Shown: in pieces, positions 51,736 to 61,385 of the stretch | Position numbering within the stretch: the first letter of the stretch is position 1 | Layout of the letters: the number at the start of each line of letters is the position of its first letter | Source: Rhodocyclus tenuis | GTDB lineage: Bacteria > Pseudomonadota > Gammaproteobacteria > Burkholderiales > Rhodocyclaceae | Length of the DNA: 64,000 bases | Direction of reading: 5' to 3' | Assembly (NCBI RefSeq): GCF_014197755.1 | Contig: NZ_JACIGE010000002.1 | Location: forward strand, 372,001 to 436,000 | Made by a program: the position numbers and the translations under genes | Notes under the pieces: model-generated | What the model was told of the DNA's origin: nothing | Databases searched by the model: none | What the model saw: the letters and a program-made list of their open reading frames with translations, nothing else

Positions 51736-52290
51736 ATGGCAAAGATCGCAGTTGTCTTCCACTCCGGCTACGGCCACACCCTGCGCGTTGCGCAAGCCGT
51801 CGCCAGCGGCGCCGGCGCCGAGCTGGTGCCGATCGACGCCGAGGGCAATCTGCCCGCCGGCGGCTGGGAAACGCTCGCCGCCGCCGACGCCATCATCTTC
51901 GGCAGCCCGACCTACATGGGCAGCGTCAGCTGGCAGTTCAAGAAATTCGCCGACGCTTCGAGCAAGGTGTGGGGTGCGCAGGCGTGGAAGGACAAGCTCT
52001 TCGCCGGCTTCACCAACAGCGCGACGATGAACGGCGACAAGCTGTCGACGCTGCACTACCTGTTCACGCTGGCGATGCAGCACTCGGGAATCTGGGTCGG
52101 CACCGGCATGATGCCGTCGAACAGCAAGGCGGCGCAGCGCAACGACGTGAACTACGTCGGCTCCTTCGCCGGCGCCATGGCGCAGACGCCGTCCGACGCC
52201 AGCCCCGACGAAATCCCGCCCGGCGATCTGGAAACCGCGCGGCTGTTCGGCGAACGTGTCGCCAAGGTGGCGGGCCGGATCGTCGGCTGA
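51736..52290 (+). CDS. Flavodoxin-family NAD(P)H:quinone reductase (WrbA-like)
   Basis: The 184-residue protein has the FMN phosphate-binding loop (FHSGYGHTLRVAQAV) and the FGSPTYMGSVSWQFKKF segment of WrbA-related flavoproteins. It probably reduces quinones with two electrons. It follows the pirin gene at 33 bases, with AGAAGGAG before the ATG. Confidence 0.9.
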   Translation: MAKIAVVFHSGYGHTLRVAQAVASGAGAELVPIDAEGNLPAGGWETLAAADAIIFGSPTYMGSVSWQFKKFADASSKVWGAQAWKDKLFAGFTNSATMNGDKLSTLHYLFTLAMQHSGIWVGTGMMPSNSKAAQRNDVNYVGSFAGAMAQTPSDASPDEIPPGDLETARLFGERVAKVAGRIVG

Positions 52291-52300
52291 TGCCGCTCGC

Positions 52301-52330
52301 GGCCTGATCCACTTCTGGCCGGATCAGGCC
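52301..52330. terminator. Hairpin between convergent genes
   Basis: GGCCTGATCC and GGATCAGGCC pair across a 10-base loop where the flavodoxin and serC genes converge; it includes the last codons of serC. No T-run is present, so termination strength is uncertain. Confidence 0.4.
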
Positions 52331-53427
52331 TTGCGCGCAAACTCGCGCATGAAGTCGCAGAGCATCGCCACCGCCTGCGGCGTCATCGCGTTGTAGATCG
52401 AAGCGCGGATGCCGCCGAGCGAGCGGTGCCCGGCGAGGCCACTGAAACCGGCGGCCGCCGACTCGCGCAGGAAAGCGGCTTCGCGTTCCGGCGTCGGCAG
52501 GCGGAAGGCGACGTTCATCAGCGAGCGGTCGGCAGGCGCCGCCCAGCCCTCGTAAAACCCGCCGCTGGCGTCGATCGCGCCATAGAGCGCGGCGGCCTTC
52601 TGCTGGTTGATCGCCGCCATGCTGGCCAGCCCGCCGATGTCGTTCAGCAGCCAGCGGCTGACCAGCAGAACGACGTAGATGGCGAACACCGGCGGCGTGT
52701 TGTAGATCGAGTGCGCCTGCAGGTGCGAGCGATAGTCGAGCATGCTCGGCAGCCCCGGCGGCACGCGTTCGAGCAGCGCGCGGCGAATGAGGACGACGGT
52801 AACGCCGGCCGGCCCGAGATTCTTCTGCGCGTGCGCGTAGATCAGGTCAAAGCGCTCGGGGTCGAAGGGGCGCGAGAGGAAATCCGAGGACATGTCGCAG
52901 ACGCGGGTGACGCTGTCGAGCCCCGGAATGGTCTTGAACTGCACGCCCTCGACGGTTTCGTTCGACACATAGTGCAGATACGCGGCATCGGGCGAATGCT
53001 GCAGTTCGGCCGGCGCCGGCAGGCGGCGGAAGCCTTCGGCTTCGCCGTCCCAGAGCACGCGCACGGCGCCTTCGTTCTGCGCATCGGGAATCGACTTGCT
53101 GCTCCAGTAGCCGGTGCGCAGGTATTCGGCGGTCTTGCCACTGCCGCGCAGCAGCAGCATCGGCACCATCGAGAACTGCAGCGTCGCGCCGCCCTGCAGG
53201 AAGAGCACGGCGAAGTCGTCGGAGAGGCCGAGCAGCGTGCGGATGTTGCGCTCGGCCTCGGCCACCACTTCGGCGAACCATTGCGAGCGGTGGCTGATGC
53301 CGAGCAGTGACAGCCCGACTTCGGGAACCGCCTCGATCGCCTGCCGCGTTGCCGCGAGCACCGACTCCGGCAGCACGCCGGGGCCGCCGCTGAAGTTGAG
53401 CTGGTTGTTCAGCTCAGTCGTGTGCAT
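52324..53427 (-). CDS. serC: Phosphoserine aminotransferase
   Basis: The 367-residue class V PLP enzyme has LNFSGGPGVLPESVL at the N-terminus, ISHRSQWFAEVV, FLQGGATLQFSMVPM and the PLP lysine in AHAQKNLGPAGVTVVLIR. It converts 3-phosphohydroxypyruvate to phosphoserine in serine synthesis and acts in the PLP pathway. The ATG at 53427 is the family start. No aroA or pheA neighbour is seen; the gene lies beside an ATP-grasp gene. Confidence 0.9.
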   Translation of the reverse strand: MHTTELNNQLNFSGGPGVLPESVLAATRQAIEAVPEVGLSLLGISHRSQWFAEVVAEAERNIRTLLGLSDDFAVLFLQGGATLQFSMVPMLLLRGSGKTAEYLRTGYWSSKSIPDAQNEGAVRVLWDGEAEGFRRLPAPAELQHSPDAAYLHYVSNETVEGVQFKTIPGLDSVTRVCDMSSDFLSRPFDPERFDLIYAHAQKNLGPAGVTVVLIRRALLERVPPGLPSMLDYRSHLQAHSIYNTPPVFAIYVVLLVSRWLLNDIGGLASMAAINQQKAAALYGAIDASGGFYEGWAAPADRSLMNVAFRLPTPEREAAFLRESAAAGFSGLAGHRSLGGIRASIYNAMTPQAVAMLCDFMREFARKA

Positions 53428-53473
53428 CACTGCCGTCCTTTCAAACCGCTTCGCCTCTATCTCTTTCGGCATA

Positions 53474-54703
53474 TCAGGCAGCGGCCTTGAGCAGCATGGC
53501 ACGAAAGGCGGCAAACAGCTTGTGCATCGTCGGCGGCTTGTACGGATAGACGTCCACCGGGTCCATCGCGTGCACGACCATGGCGTGATCGACTTCGAAC
53601 ACCAGCAGCCGGCCGTCGGCAGTTTCAGCGCAATCGATGCCGAGGTAATCGAGGCCGATGCGCTCGCCGATGCCGGCCAGCGCGGCGGCGTGACGCACGG
53701 CGAAGCCGGTGTCGAAAGCGGCCATGAACTCAGCTTCCTCGGCGCGCTTGGCAGCGTCGTCGGCCATGCCGGCGTTGAGGTAATGGATCATCCAGTGGCT
53801 GGAAATACCCATGTGCACGGCAAACGGCTGCCCGTCGACGAGAACGACGCGGTACTTGCGGAACTGCCTGTCGGCGCTGCAGTAGTCGATGAAGGGCGCG
53901 ACGAAGAGTTCGTCGCCGGCGATCGTCGCCAGCGCCGGCGCGAGTTCCGCGGCGTTGTCGACCTTGTGCAGATCGTGGCCGGCGTGTGAATCGACCGGGC
54001 GCACCAGCAACGGAAAGTCGATGCCGGCGAGCAGTTGCCCGGCCGGCACCTGCGCCGCCGCGATCTGCTCGAGCAGCGCACGGCCGACGCGCAGCGTCGG
54101 CGGCATCGCCACGCCGGGCAGGTCGGCGAGCAGGCGCGCGGCAACATCGCGACCGACGCGGCCGATGTGCTGCGGCTTGTTCAGCACCGGCCGCGGCCAC
54201 TCGGCGAGCAGCGGCAGCCAGGCGTCGAGGATCGGCCGGTTGGCCTCGGTGTCACTGAGCGCGACGAAGAGCACGTCGTGCTCGGGAATCTCGGCGAAAT
54301 CGACGTCGTCGAGCATCGCGTAGTACAGGTGCAGCTCGATATCCGAATCTTCGAGCAGACATTCGATCGGCACGTTGGCCATCAGGTCGCCGGGCGCCAT
54401 GAAGGCGAGCACGCGCAGGCGCACCGGCTGTTTTGCGGGAAAGACGTAGTGCCGGCGCAGGCGCAGCGCTTCCCGCTGCAGCTGCATGGCGAGTTCGGGA
54501 TTGCCGTGAAACTGCAGGATCAGCCCGGCGTCGATCAGCGCAAAGGCGTCGTCGGCGTCGGCCGCGGCGCGTTCAAGCAGCGACTGACAGAGCGCGCCAA
54601 GATCCTGTCCGGCCAGATTGGCGCGCAGCAGCGGCGCCAGACCGAGCGGGCCGGCAGCGGGCCGGGAAAACGTGGGCAAAGCGGAGGAAAGCAGTTCGGT
54701 CAT
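53474..54703 (-). CDS. ATP-grasp protein with helical N-terminal domain
   Basis: The 409-residue protein has a TPR-like N-terminal region (about 30-90) and a C-terminal ATP-grasp fold (FPLLVRPVDSHAGHDL, FRKYRVVLVDGQPFAVHMGI, GLDYLGIDCAETADGRLLVFEVD with Mg ligands). ATP-grasp enzymes join a carboxylate to an amine or thiol. The substrate is unknown; the neighbours are SerC, FrhB-like and YcaO proteins. Confidence 0.8.
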   Translation of the reverse strand: MTELLSSALPTFSRPAAGPLGLAPLLRANLAGQDLGALCQSLLERAAADADDAFALIDAGLILQFHGNPELAMQLQREALRLRRHYVFPAKQPVRLRVLAFMAPGDLMANVPIECLLEDSDIELHLYYAMLDDVDFAEIPEHDVLFVALSDTEANRPILDAWLPLLAEWPRPVLNKPQHIGRVGRDVAARLLADLPGVAMPPTLRVGRALLEQIAAAQVPAGQLLAGIDFPLLVRPVDSHAGHDLHKVDNAAELAPALATIAGDELFVAPFIDYCSADRQFRKYRVVLVDGQPFAVHMGISSHWMIHYLNAGMADDAAKRAEEAEFMAAFDTGFAVRHAAALAGIGERIGLDYLGIDCAETADGRLLVFEVDHAMVVHAMDPVDVYPYKPPTMHKLFAAFRAMLLKAAA

Positions 54704-54833
54704 CTGTCTGCGGCACAAGCGAAGGGATGAAAAGCTTATACGCCGACGCCAGGCCTGCGGTGCTGCCGCATGTAAATTCGGGTGAAGTGCGGGTTTTCTT
54801 CAGCCGCTGCCGGCCGAAATCGACGCCGGAAAG

Positions 54834-56102
54834 TCAGGCGCGATTTTCCGCCGCGCTCTTGCGCTCACCGTCCCGCGCCGTCAGGCCGTAGGGCTCGACC
54901 AGCGACCAGACGTGCGGCGGGATCATGTGCTTCATCCGCTTCGGCTGTTCGCGGCGCAGGTGCAGCACGCTTTCGACCGCCTTCATCTCGACACGCGCAC
55001 GCGCGAATTCGATGCCGCGCGGGCCGACCTTGGGCATCAGCCAGCCGACCAGCGGCCGCAGCCAGTCGGGCATGCCGCGCACCGGCAGACCGCCGGCGGC
55101 ACGTTCGACGTTCTTCAGAAAGCCTCGCACCGGGCCTTCGCGCTTGCCGGCGCTGCCGGGCTCGGCGAGCTTGACCTCGTCGCCGAGCAGCGCCAGCAGC
55201 TCCTCGCCGCGCGCCGTGCGCGTGAGCACCCACTGTTCGCCCTCGCCGCCCATGTAGCCGACGGTGATGTCGGCGAGCGTGTTGGTGTAGTCGACGCAGC
55301 TGCGGCAGGTGAGCGGGAAGAAATCGGTCGGCAGCTTCGACAGCGGCAGCAACAGGAAGGGAATGCGCCGCTTGCCACCGCTCTTGTAGCGCAGTTCGAC
55401 GTGGTAGTCAGCGCAGAATTCGAGGTAGGTGATCGTCGTCGGGTCGTCGGCGAGCAGGCCGAGGAATTCGTGGAAGTTCTCGGTGGTGGTGTTGTCGGAA
55501 CACGGAATGCCGATGACGTCGATGCGCTCGAAATCGAGTTCGCGTTCGAGCGCACGCAACGCATGGACCTGACACGGGACGCCGACGACGGCGATTCGCT
55601 TGTAACCGTGCTCGCGCGCCGGTTCGAGCAGCGAGAGCAGCGGCGCGTAGCCCATGCGCATGCCGCGACAGTGGCTCATGCCGGCAGCGGCGGTGACCAT
55701 CACCGGCTTCGGCCGCCAGTGGTCGTCGGGGTCCGGCGCCATCGCCAGCACCGCCTCGACGGCGCCGGTTTCGAGCAGGCGTTCGGCGATGCGCGTGGTG
55801 ATGCCGGTCCATTGCGCGCCGGCGCGCGGCTCCTTCATCGCCGCACGCAGCATGCGCCGGTAGGGTCCGAAAAAGCGTTCCTCGGCGCGCGCCGGATCGC
55901 GTTCGCGGCCATGCACCTGCCGTTCCAGCGCGGCGTAGTCGGGAGCAATGAACTGGCAGGCGCGGCTGCACAGGCCGGGGTCGGCCATGCGCGAGACGCC
56001 GCAGTCGGTACACAGCGCGCGCGGCACGGCGGGAGCGGGGCGCGGCGCCCACAACAGCGGAACCGCCGGCACGGTGGCGGGGTGTTCTGAATTCACGATC
56101 AC
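54834..56102 (-). CDS. Coenzyme F420 hydrogenase/dehydrogenase beta subunit-like Fe-S flavoprotein
   Basis: The 422-residue protein has an N-terminal Cys cluster (CTDCGVSRMADPGLCSRAC), GVPCQVHALRALE, IGIPCSDNTTTENFHEFL and FPLTCRSCVDYTNTLADITVGYMGG. These are FrhB motifs for 4Fe-4S clusters and flavin binding. Relatives include 7-hydroxymethyl chlorophyll reductase. In this host it may use ferredoxin rather than F420. The first codon is a GTG at 56102; GTG at 56096 is another option. Confidence 0.85.
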   Translation of the reverse strand: MIVNSEHPATVPAVPLLWAPRPAPAVPRALCTDCGVSRMADPGLCSRACQFIAPDYAALERQVHGRERDPARAEERFFGPYRRMLRAAMKEPRAGAQWTGITTRIAERLLETGAVEAVLAMAPDPDDHWRPKPVMVTAAAGMSHCRGMRMGYAPLLSLLEPAREHGYKRIAVVGVPCQVHALRALERELDFERIDVIGIPCSDNTTTENFHEFLGLLADDPTTITYLEFCADYHVELRYKSGGKRRIPFLLLPLSKLPTDFFPLTCRSCVDYTNTLADITVGYMGGEGEQWVLTRTARGEELLALLGDEVKLAEPGSAGKREGPVRGFLKNVERAAGGLPVRGMPDWLRPLVGWLMPKVGPRGIEFARARVEMKAVESVLHLRREQPKRMKHMIPPHVWSLVEPYGLTARDGERKSAAENRA

Positions 56103-56278
56103 GCATCCTCGGGGAAAACGGCGCGGCGAAACGGCATTCCGGCAACGGCCGGCAGTTTAGCCTGAAACGCTGGTGGCGACTGCCGCAGGCAGCTTGCGGC
56201 ACTGGTGCCGGGTAGCCGTGCCGGCGCGCGGCAACGCGGACGCTGCAACAGCGACGAGCGCCCGCGCCGCTGTCGAAC

Positions 56279-56503
56279 TCAGCCGGGCAGCCCCTGCTTC
56301 TTGCAGACGGCATCACGGAACGGGCCGCGCACACGCTGCCAGCCATCTCCCGGCGGGACCTGCGCGCAGATGAAACCATCGCTCTGCGTGCTCGACCACA
56401 GATACCAGGGCGCCGGCGCGGCGGCGAGCGTGCCGGCAAAGAGCAGCAGGGCGAGTGGCGCGGCAAAGCGCAGGCGCCGTTCTGGAGTTCGGGTCTTGGT
56501 CAT
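56279..56503 (-). CDS. Small secreted hypothetical protein
   Basis: The 74-residue protein has an N-terminal signal peptide (LRFAAPLALLLFAGTLAAA) and a short mature part with two cysteines (FICAQVPPGD, DAVCKKQG) that may form a disulphide. No family is recognised. Confidence 0.6.
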   Translation of the reverse strand: MTKTRTPERRLRFAAPLALLLFAGTLAAAPAPWYLWSSTQSDGFICAQVPPGDGWQRVRGPFRDAVCKKQGLPG

Positions 56504-56532
56504 GGCGGGTTACTCCGGCAAGGGATGCGGAA

Positions 56533-58365
56533 TTATGCGCCGATAGCCGCCGGCTTGCCGGCAGCGGCGGTTTCGGCCGCCGCCAGACGTTGGCCTGCGG
56601 CCAGCAGGCGCGCGTGCAGCGCACAGCCGGCAAAGTCCTCGCCCGGCGCGGCAATGCCGAAGGCGCGGCGCTCGCCGGCGAGCATCGACTCGGCCTGCGC
56701 CAGCGTTTCGGCGCCGAACATCGGCAGCAGCGCGGCACGCCACGGCGCCCAGTCTGCGGGCGTCGGCAGCGCGAATTCCGTATAACTTTCGGCGTATTCG
56801 CCATCTTCCTCAACAACGCTGCTTGCCTCCTCGACCGCGCCGAGCGCGAGGCCGAGCAGCGTTTCGATGCACTGATAGACGTGGCGGCGGCCGGCGTCGA
56901 TCTGGCCGAAGTGGCGGACCCAGTCGCAGCCCTCGCGGATCGCGGCGACATCGCCGATGGCCAGCGCCAGCAGCGTCTTCAGCTCGCCGACGCGCAGGTC
57001 TTCCCAGAACGAGCCAGCGTCGACGGCAAGACCGATCAGCGAAGCGATCGGGCGCGCGTCGTCGAAGCCATGCTCGTTGAGCGCGTCAAGCAGTTCGGCG
57101 CAGTCGTCGTCAGCGAGGTCGGGCAGCGCCAGGATCGCCGGCCGCAGTTCGGCGCCGACGCGGTTGTTCTCCCAGCGCAGGTCGTCGATCGGATAGACCT
57201 CGGAGACGCCGGGAACGAGCATGCGGCAGACGGCGAAGTCGGGCTGGCTGTAGTCGACGCAATAGACCTCGTGGCCGTCGGCGTGCAGGCAGTCGATGAG
57301 GAAGCAGGCTTCGGCGGTGGTGTCGCCGGCGAAATTCCAGTCGCAGAATTCGAAATCGGGGCGGTCGGCAAGGAAGGACCAGCCGACGATGCCGCTCGAA
57401 TCGACGAAGTGCGCTTCGATGTTGGGCGCGCTGGCGATCTCGTCGGCGTCGAAGCCCGGCTGCGGGAAGCCAGCCAGCGCCTCGAGCGCGCGCCCCTGCA
57501 GCAACTCGGTCAGCGCGCGTTCGAGGGCGACGGCAAAGAGCGGATGCGCGCCGAAGCTGGCGAAACAGCCCTGGTCCTGCGGATGCAGCAGGGTGACGTT
57601 GGCCACCGGGTAGCGTCCGCCGAGCGAGGCGTCGCGCACCAGGATGCCGAAGCCGGCGGCGCGCAGCGCAGCAATGCCGGCGGCGAGATGCGGGTGGCGC
57701 GCGATCATCGCCTCGGGCACCTCGGGCAGGCACAACCCCTCGCGCAGCACGCGGAACTTGACGTGGCGCTCGACCACCTCGGACAGGGCCTGCGTGCGCG
57801 CCTCGGCGAGCGTGTTGCCGGCGGCGATGCCGTTGGAGAGATACAGATTGCCGACGATGTTGGCCGGAAACCAGACCGTTTCGCCGTCGCGCAGGCGCGT
57901 CGCCGGAATGGCGCAGATGCCGCGCGCCGCGTCGCCGCTGTTGAAATCGACCAGCTCGGCGGGCGTCAGCGCGCCTTCCGGGTCGTAGAGGCGGCGCAGT
58001 TCGGGCGTCAGCAGGCCGCGCGGCCAGCGCTTGCCGGAGAGCGGAAACCACTTTTCCTGCGCGTGATGGACGACGCCGCTGTGCCTGCCGCGCGCGTAGT
58101 GCGTCCAGAAATGGCGGCTGAACAGGCGTTCGCAGAACTCGCCGAGCGCACTGGCGCGCGCCGCGAGCGGCGAAGCACCCTTGCCGTTGGAGAAGAGCAG
58201 CGGACAGTCGCGGTCGCGCAAATGGACCGAATGCACGCCGGCGACCGGGTTCAGCCAGGCGCTTTCCTCGACATTGAAACCGAGTGCGGCAAGCCGCGCC
58301 TGCAAGCGGGCGATGGTTGTTTCCAGCGGTGCATCCTTGCCCGCGATGGTGGTCAGTGTCGGCAT
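56533..58365 (-). CDS. ycaO: YcaO, ribosomal protein S12 methylthiolation-associated protein
   Basis: The 610-residue protein follows E. coli YcaO over its length: LGFNVEESAWLNPVAGVHSVHLRD, LFSNGKGASPLAARASALGEFCERL, EARTQALSEVVERHVKFRV, CFASFGAHPLFAVALERALTELLQGR. The ATP-binding glutamates of the YcaO fold are in the ExxER-type helices. E. coli YcaO takes part in beta-methylthiolation of S12. The ~150-residue C-terminal TPR-like region is kept, so this is the housekeeping type, not a RiPP cyclodehydratase. Confidence 0.93.
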   Translation of the reverse strand: MPTLTTIAGKDAPLETTIARLQARLAALGFNVEESAWLNPVAGVHSVHLRDRDCPLLFSNGKGASPLAARASALGEFCERLFSRHFWTHYARGRHSGVVHHAQEKWFPLSGKRWPRGLLTPELRRLYDPEGALTPAELVDFNSGDAARGICAIPATRLRDGETVWFPANIVGNLYLSNGIAAGNTLAEARTQALSEVVERHVKFRVLREGLCLPEVPEAMIARHPHLAAGIAALRAAGFGILVRDASLGGRYPVANVTLLHPQDQGCFASFGAHPLFAVALERALTELLQGRALEALAGFPQPGFDADEIASAPNIEAHFVDSSGIVGWSFLADRPDFEFCDWNFAGDTTAEACFLIDCLHADGHEVYCVDYSQPDFAVCRMLVPGVSEVYPIDDLRWENNRVGAELRPAILALPDLADDDCAELLDALNEHGFDDARPIASLIGLAVDAGSFWEDLRVGELKTLLALAIGDVAAIREGCDWVRHFGQIDAGRRHVYQCIETLLGLALGAVEEASSVVEEDGEYAESYTEFALPTPADWAPWRAALLPMFGAETLAQAESMLAGERRAFGIAAPGEDFAGCALHARLLAAGQRLAAAETAAAGKPAAIGA

Positions 58366-58547
58366 GGTCCTCGGCGGCGCAAAGGTCGGCAGTGGGTGGG
58401 GAAAGCGGGGGGCGGCACGCGAAAGACGCCGCGGCGGAGGCGGAAATTCAGCTTGCGGCTGAGATGGAGGCAGGAGCAGAGGCGGCCGACCGCGTCAGGC
58501 GCGCAGCGGCAGCAACACGCGATGCCGGCCGCTGCCGCGCCGCCGGA

Positions 58548-59723
58548 TCAGTGGTCAACAGCGAGCGCCGTCTTCACCAGACTGACCCAGTAGCTGATGC
58601 CGAGCGGCAGCACCGCGTCGTTGAAGTCGTAGTGCGGATTGTGCAGCGTGCAGCCGCCGCTGCCCGGGCCGTTGCCCAGCCAGACGTAGCAACCGGGCTT
58701 TTCGCGCAGCATGTAGGAAAAATCCTCGGCGCCCATCGACGGCAGTTCGTCGCTGCGTACGGCCGCGGCGCCGAGCGTCGCCGCGGCGGCCTCGCGGCTC
58801 AGCCGCGCCTCGGGCACGCTGTTGATCGTCGGCGGATAGCGGTGATCGAAGTTGACGCTGATCTGCGCGCCGAAGGTGGAAGCGACGCCGCCGGCGATGC
58901 GCTCGATGGCGAGTTCGACCTGCTCCTGCACCTCGGGCTTGAAGCTGCGCAGCGTGCCGCGCAGAACAACATCGTCGGGAATGATGTTCCAGGCTTCGCC
59001 GGCGTGGAACTGCGTGACGCTGACCACCGCCGCATCGCAGGGATGCAGGTTGCGCGCGACCACGCTCTGCAGTGCCTGCACCAGCGTGGCGGCGGCGAGG
59101 ATGGTGTCGACGCCCTGGTTCGGCATGCCGGCGTGACAGCCGCGGCCGTGCACCTTGATCTCGAAGGCACAGGTTCCAGCCATCACCGGCCCGTCGAGCA
59201 CGACCATCTGGCCGGCCGGCAGACCCGGCCAGTTGTGCATGCCGTACACCGCGTCCATCGGAAAGCGGTCGAACAGGCCATCCTCGATCATGCGCAGCGC
59301 GCCGCCTTCGGACTCCTCGGCCGGCTGGAAAATGAAATGCACGACACCGTCGAAATTGACGCGTGCGAGGTTGTCGGCGAGGTAGCGCGCGGCGCCGAGC
59401 AGCATTGCCGTATGCCCGTCGTGACCGCAGGCGTGCATGCAGCCTTCGATGCGCGAGCGGTGCGGAAACTCGTTCTTTTCGAGCAGCGGCAGCGCGTCCA
59501 TGTCGGCGCGCAGACCGATCGAGCGGCTGCCGCTGCCTTTGCGCAGGATGCCGACAATGCCGGTGCCGGCAATGCCGCGATGCACTTCGACGCCGTAGCG
59601 CGTCAGTTCGCGGGCAACGACATCGGCGGTACGTGACTCGTTGAACGCCAGTTCGGGATGGGCGTGCAGGTCACGGCGGATGGTGACCAGTTCGGTAAGA
59701 AAAGGAAGGGCAAGGATGCTCAT
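58548..59723 (-). CDS. M20-family amidohydrolase (hippurate hydrolase-like)
   Basis: The 391-residue protein has the M20D metal-binding motifs HAHPELAF, LRADMDALPL, CMHACGHDGHTAMLLGAA, FQPAEE and GRGCHAGMPNQG. It hydrolyses N-acyl amino acids. The ATG at 59723 matches the family N-terminus; upstream frames are not supported. Confidence 0.92.
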   Translation of the reverse strand: MSILALPFLTELVTIRRDLHAHPELAFNESRTADVVARELTRYGVEVHRGIAGTGIVGILRKGSGSRSIGLRADMDALPLLEKNEFPHRSRIEGCMHACGHDGHTAMLLGAARYLADNLARVNFDGVVHFIFQPAEESEGGALRMIEDGLFDRFPMDAVYGMHNWPGLPAGQMVVLDGPVMAGTCAFEIKVHGRGCHAGMPNQGVDTILAAATLVQALQSVVARNLHPCDAAVVSVTQFHAGEAWNIIPDDVVLRGTLRSFKPEVQEQVELAIERIAGGVASTFGAQISVNFDHRYPPTINSVPEARLSREAAAATLGAAAVRSDELPSMGAEDFSYMLREKPGCYVWLGNGPGSGGCTLHNPHYDFNDAVLPLGISYWVSLVKTALAVDH

Positions 59724-60039
59724 GGGAGACTCCGATGCGCGGCTGACAGATTCGCGAACGCAGGAAACGGTAGGAAAACGGGGCTGAAATCGGCTCAGGG
59801 CGAGGCGGGAGAGGAATGTCGGCGAGCGCCGGGCGCTGCGGACACGGCGCGACTCACCGGAAAAGGTGAGTTTAACGCCGTTCGCACACCGGCAGGCAGA
59901 CGCCCCTCCCCGCGCGCTGCGTTTCGACATGCGGCGCAAGCCCCGGTTCCAGAGGGGAAATTACGCTTGCTTACAAGTCGCGCCGCTTGTGCAGGTCTAT
60001 AATCGCGTCTTCTTTTTCTGTCGCGATCCTCTCCGCTCA
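59724..60039. promoter_or_regulatory. Intergenic region with the tolB promoter
   Basis: This 316-base divergent region holds no gene. A perfect -10 TATAAT lies at 59998-60003, with only weak -35 candidates such as TTACAA (59971-59976). A small hairpin ACTCACC/GGTGAGT (59852-59871) is followed by TT and could be a leader or terminator element. The -10 lies 37 bases before the tolB ATG. Confidence 0.6.
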
Positions 60040-61353
60040 ATGCTTCGTTCCCTGCCCGAACGGCTTTTGCCGACCGTGCTGCGCCGCCTGAGCCTGATTG
60101 CCGCAGGCGCCCTGATTGCTGCGCAACTCGCCCTCCCCGCCCACGCCGAACTGACGATCGAGATCACCGGCGCCGGTGCCAATCGCATCCCTGTTGCCAT
60201 TGCCGATTTTGGCGGCGAAGCCGGTGTCGCGCGCGCGCTGACCACCGTCATCCGCGGCGACCTCGAACGCAGCGGCATGTTCCGTCTGGTCGATCCGGGC
60301 TCTGCCGCGCTCAGCGAAAGCTCGCAGCCGGCGTGGTCCGACTGGCGCAGCAGGGGTGCCGACGCGCTCGCCGCCGGCAGCATCTCGGCCGCCGGCGACG
60401 GCCGCCTGGAAGCGCGCTTCCGCCTGCACGACATCAACCGCCAGTCCGCCCTCGGCGGCGCCGCCTTCGTCACCTCGACGCCGATGCTGCGCGCCGCCGG
60501 CCACCGCATCGCCGACGTCATCTACGAAAAGCTGACCGGCGAAGCCGGCGTCTTCTCGACGCGCATCGCCTACGTGGTCAAGGGCAGCGGCCGCTACGAA
60601 CTGCACGTCGCCGACGCCGACGGCCAGAACGCGCAGGCGGCGCTGATCTCGCGCGAACCGATCATCTCGCCGGCGTGGTCGCCCGACGGCACGCGACTGG
60701 CCTACGTCTCGTTCGAGAACAAGAAGCCGGTGATCTTTGTGCACTCGCTGGCCAGCGGCAAGCGGACGGCGATCGCCAACTTCCGCGGCTCCAACTCGGC
60801 ACCGGCCTGGGCGCCCGACGGCCGCCGGCTGGCAGTGGTGCTGACCAAGGACGGCGGCTCGCAGCTGTTCGTGATCAACGCCGACGGCTCCGGCGTGCAG
60901 CGCCTCGCCAGCTCGTCGGGCATTGACACCGAACCCTCGTTCTCGCCCGACGGCCAGTTCATCTACTTCACCTCGGACCGCGGCGGCAGCGCACAGATCT
61001 ACCGCATCAACGCCGGCGGCGGCGACGCGCAGCGCGTCAGCTTCGAGGGCAGCTACAACGTGACGCCGCGCGTTTCGCCGGACGGCCGTTCGCTCGCTTT
61101 CATTACCCGCCGCGACGGCGCTTTCCGTCTCGCGGTGATGGACCTGGCCAGCCGCCAGACGCAGTTGCTCACCGATTCGCAGAAAGACGAGTCGCCGAGC
61201 TTCGCGCCGAACGGCCGCATGATCCTGATCGCCACGGAAGTCGGCGGCAGGGGTGTTCTGTCGGCGGTTTCGATCGACGGCCGCATCCGGCAAAGACTTT
61301 CCATACCCGCCGGCAACGTGCGTGAACCGGCGTGGGGTCCGTTCCTCAAATAG
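60040..61353 (+). CDS. tolB: TolB, periplasmic component of the Tol-Pal system
   Basis: The 437-residue protein has a signal peptide ending AHA (about 35), the TolB N-terminal domain ([13 protein letters not shown]...[16 protein letters not shown]) and a six-bladed propeller with repeated [16 protein letters not shown] blades. It binds Pal at the outer membrane. Genes tolQ, tolR and tolA are not upstream; the neighbour is a divergent M20 gene. Confidence 0.95.
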   Translation: MLRSLPERLLPTVLRRLSLIAAGALIAAQLALPAHAELTIEITGAGANRIPVAIADFGGEAGVARALTTVIRGDLERSGMFRLVDPGSAALSESSQPAWSDWRSRGADALAAGSISAAGDGRLEARFRLHDINRQSALGGAAFVTSTPMLRAAGHRIADVIYEKLTGEAGVFSTRIAYVVKGSGRYELHVADADGQNAQAALISREPIISPAWSPDGTRLAYVSFENKKPVIFVHSLASGKRTAIANFRGSNSAPAWAPDGRRLAVVLTKDGGSQLFVINADGSGVQRLASSSGIDTEPSFSPDGQFIYFTSDRGGSAQIYRINAGGGDAQRVSFEGSYNVTPRVSPDGRSLAFITRRDGAFRLAVMDLASRQTQLLTDSQKDESPSFAPNGRMILIATEVGGRGVLSAVSIDGRIRQRLSIPAGNVREPAWGPFLK

Positions 61354-61385
61354 ATGGCCCGCGCACGGGTCACAGGAGTTAAAAA

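Noticed and set aside
56455-58593. 712-codon frame antisense to ycaO
   Set aside because: YcaO on the other strand matches its family end to end; this frame is a GC-driven artefact.
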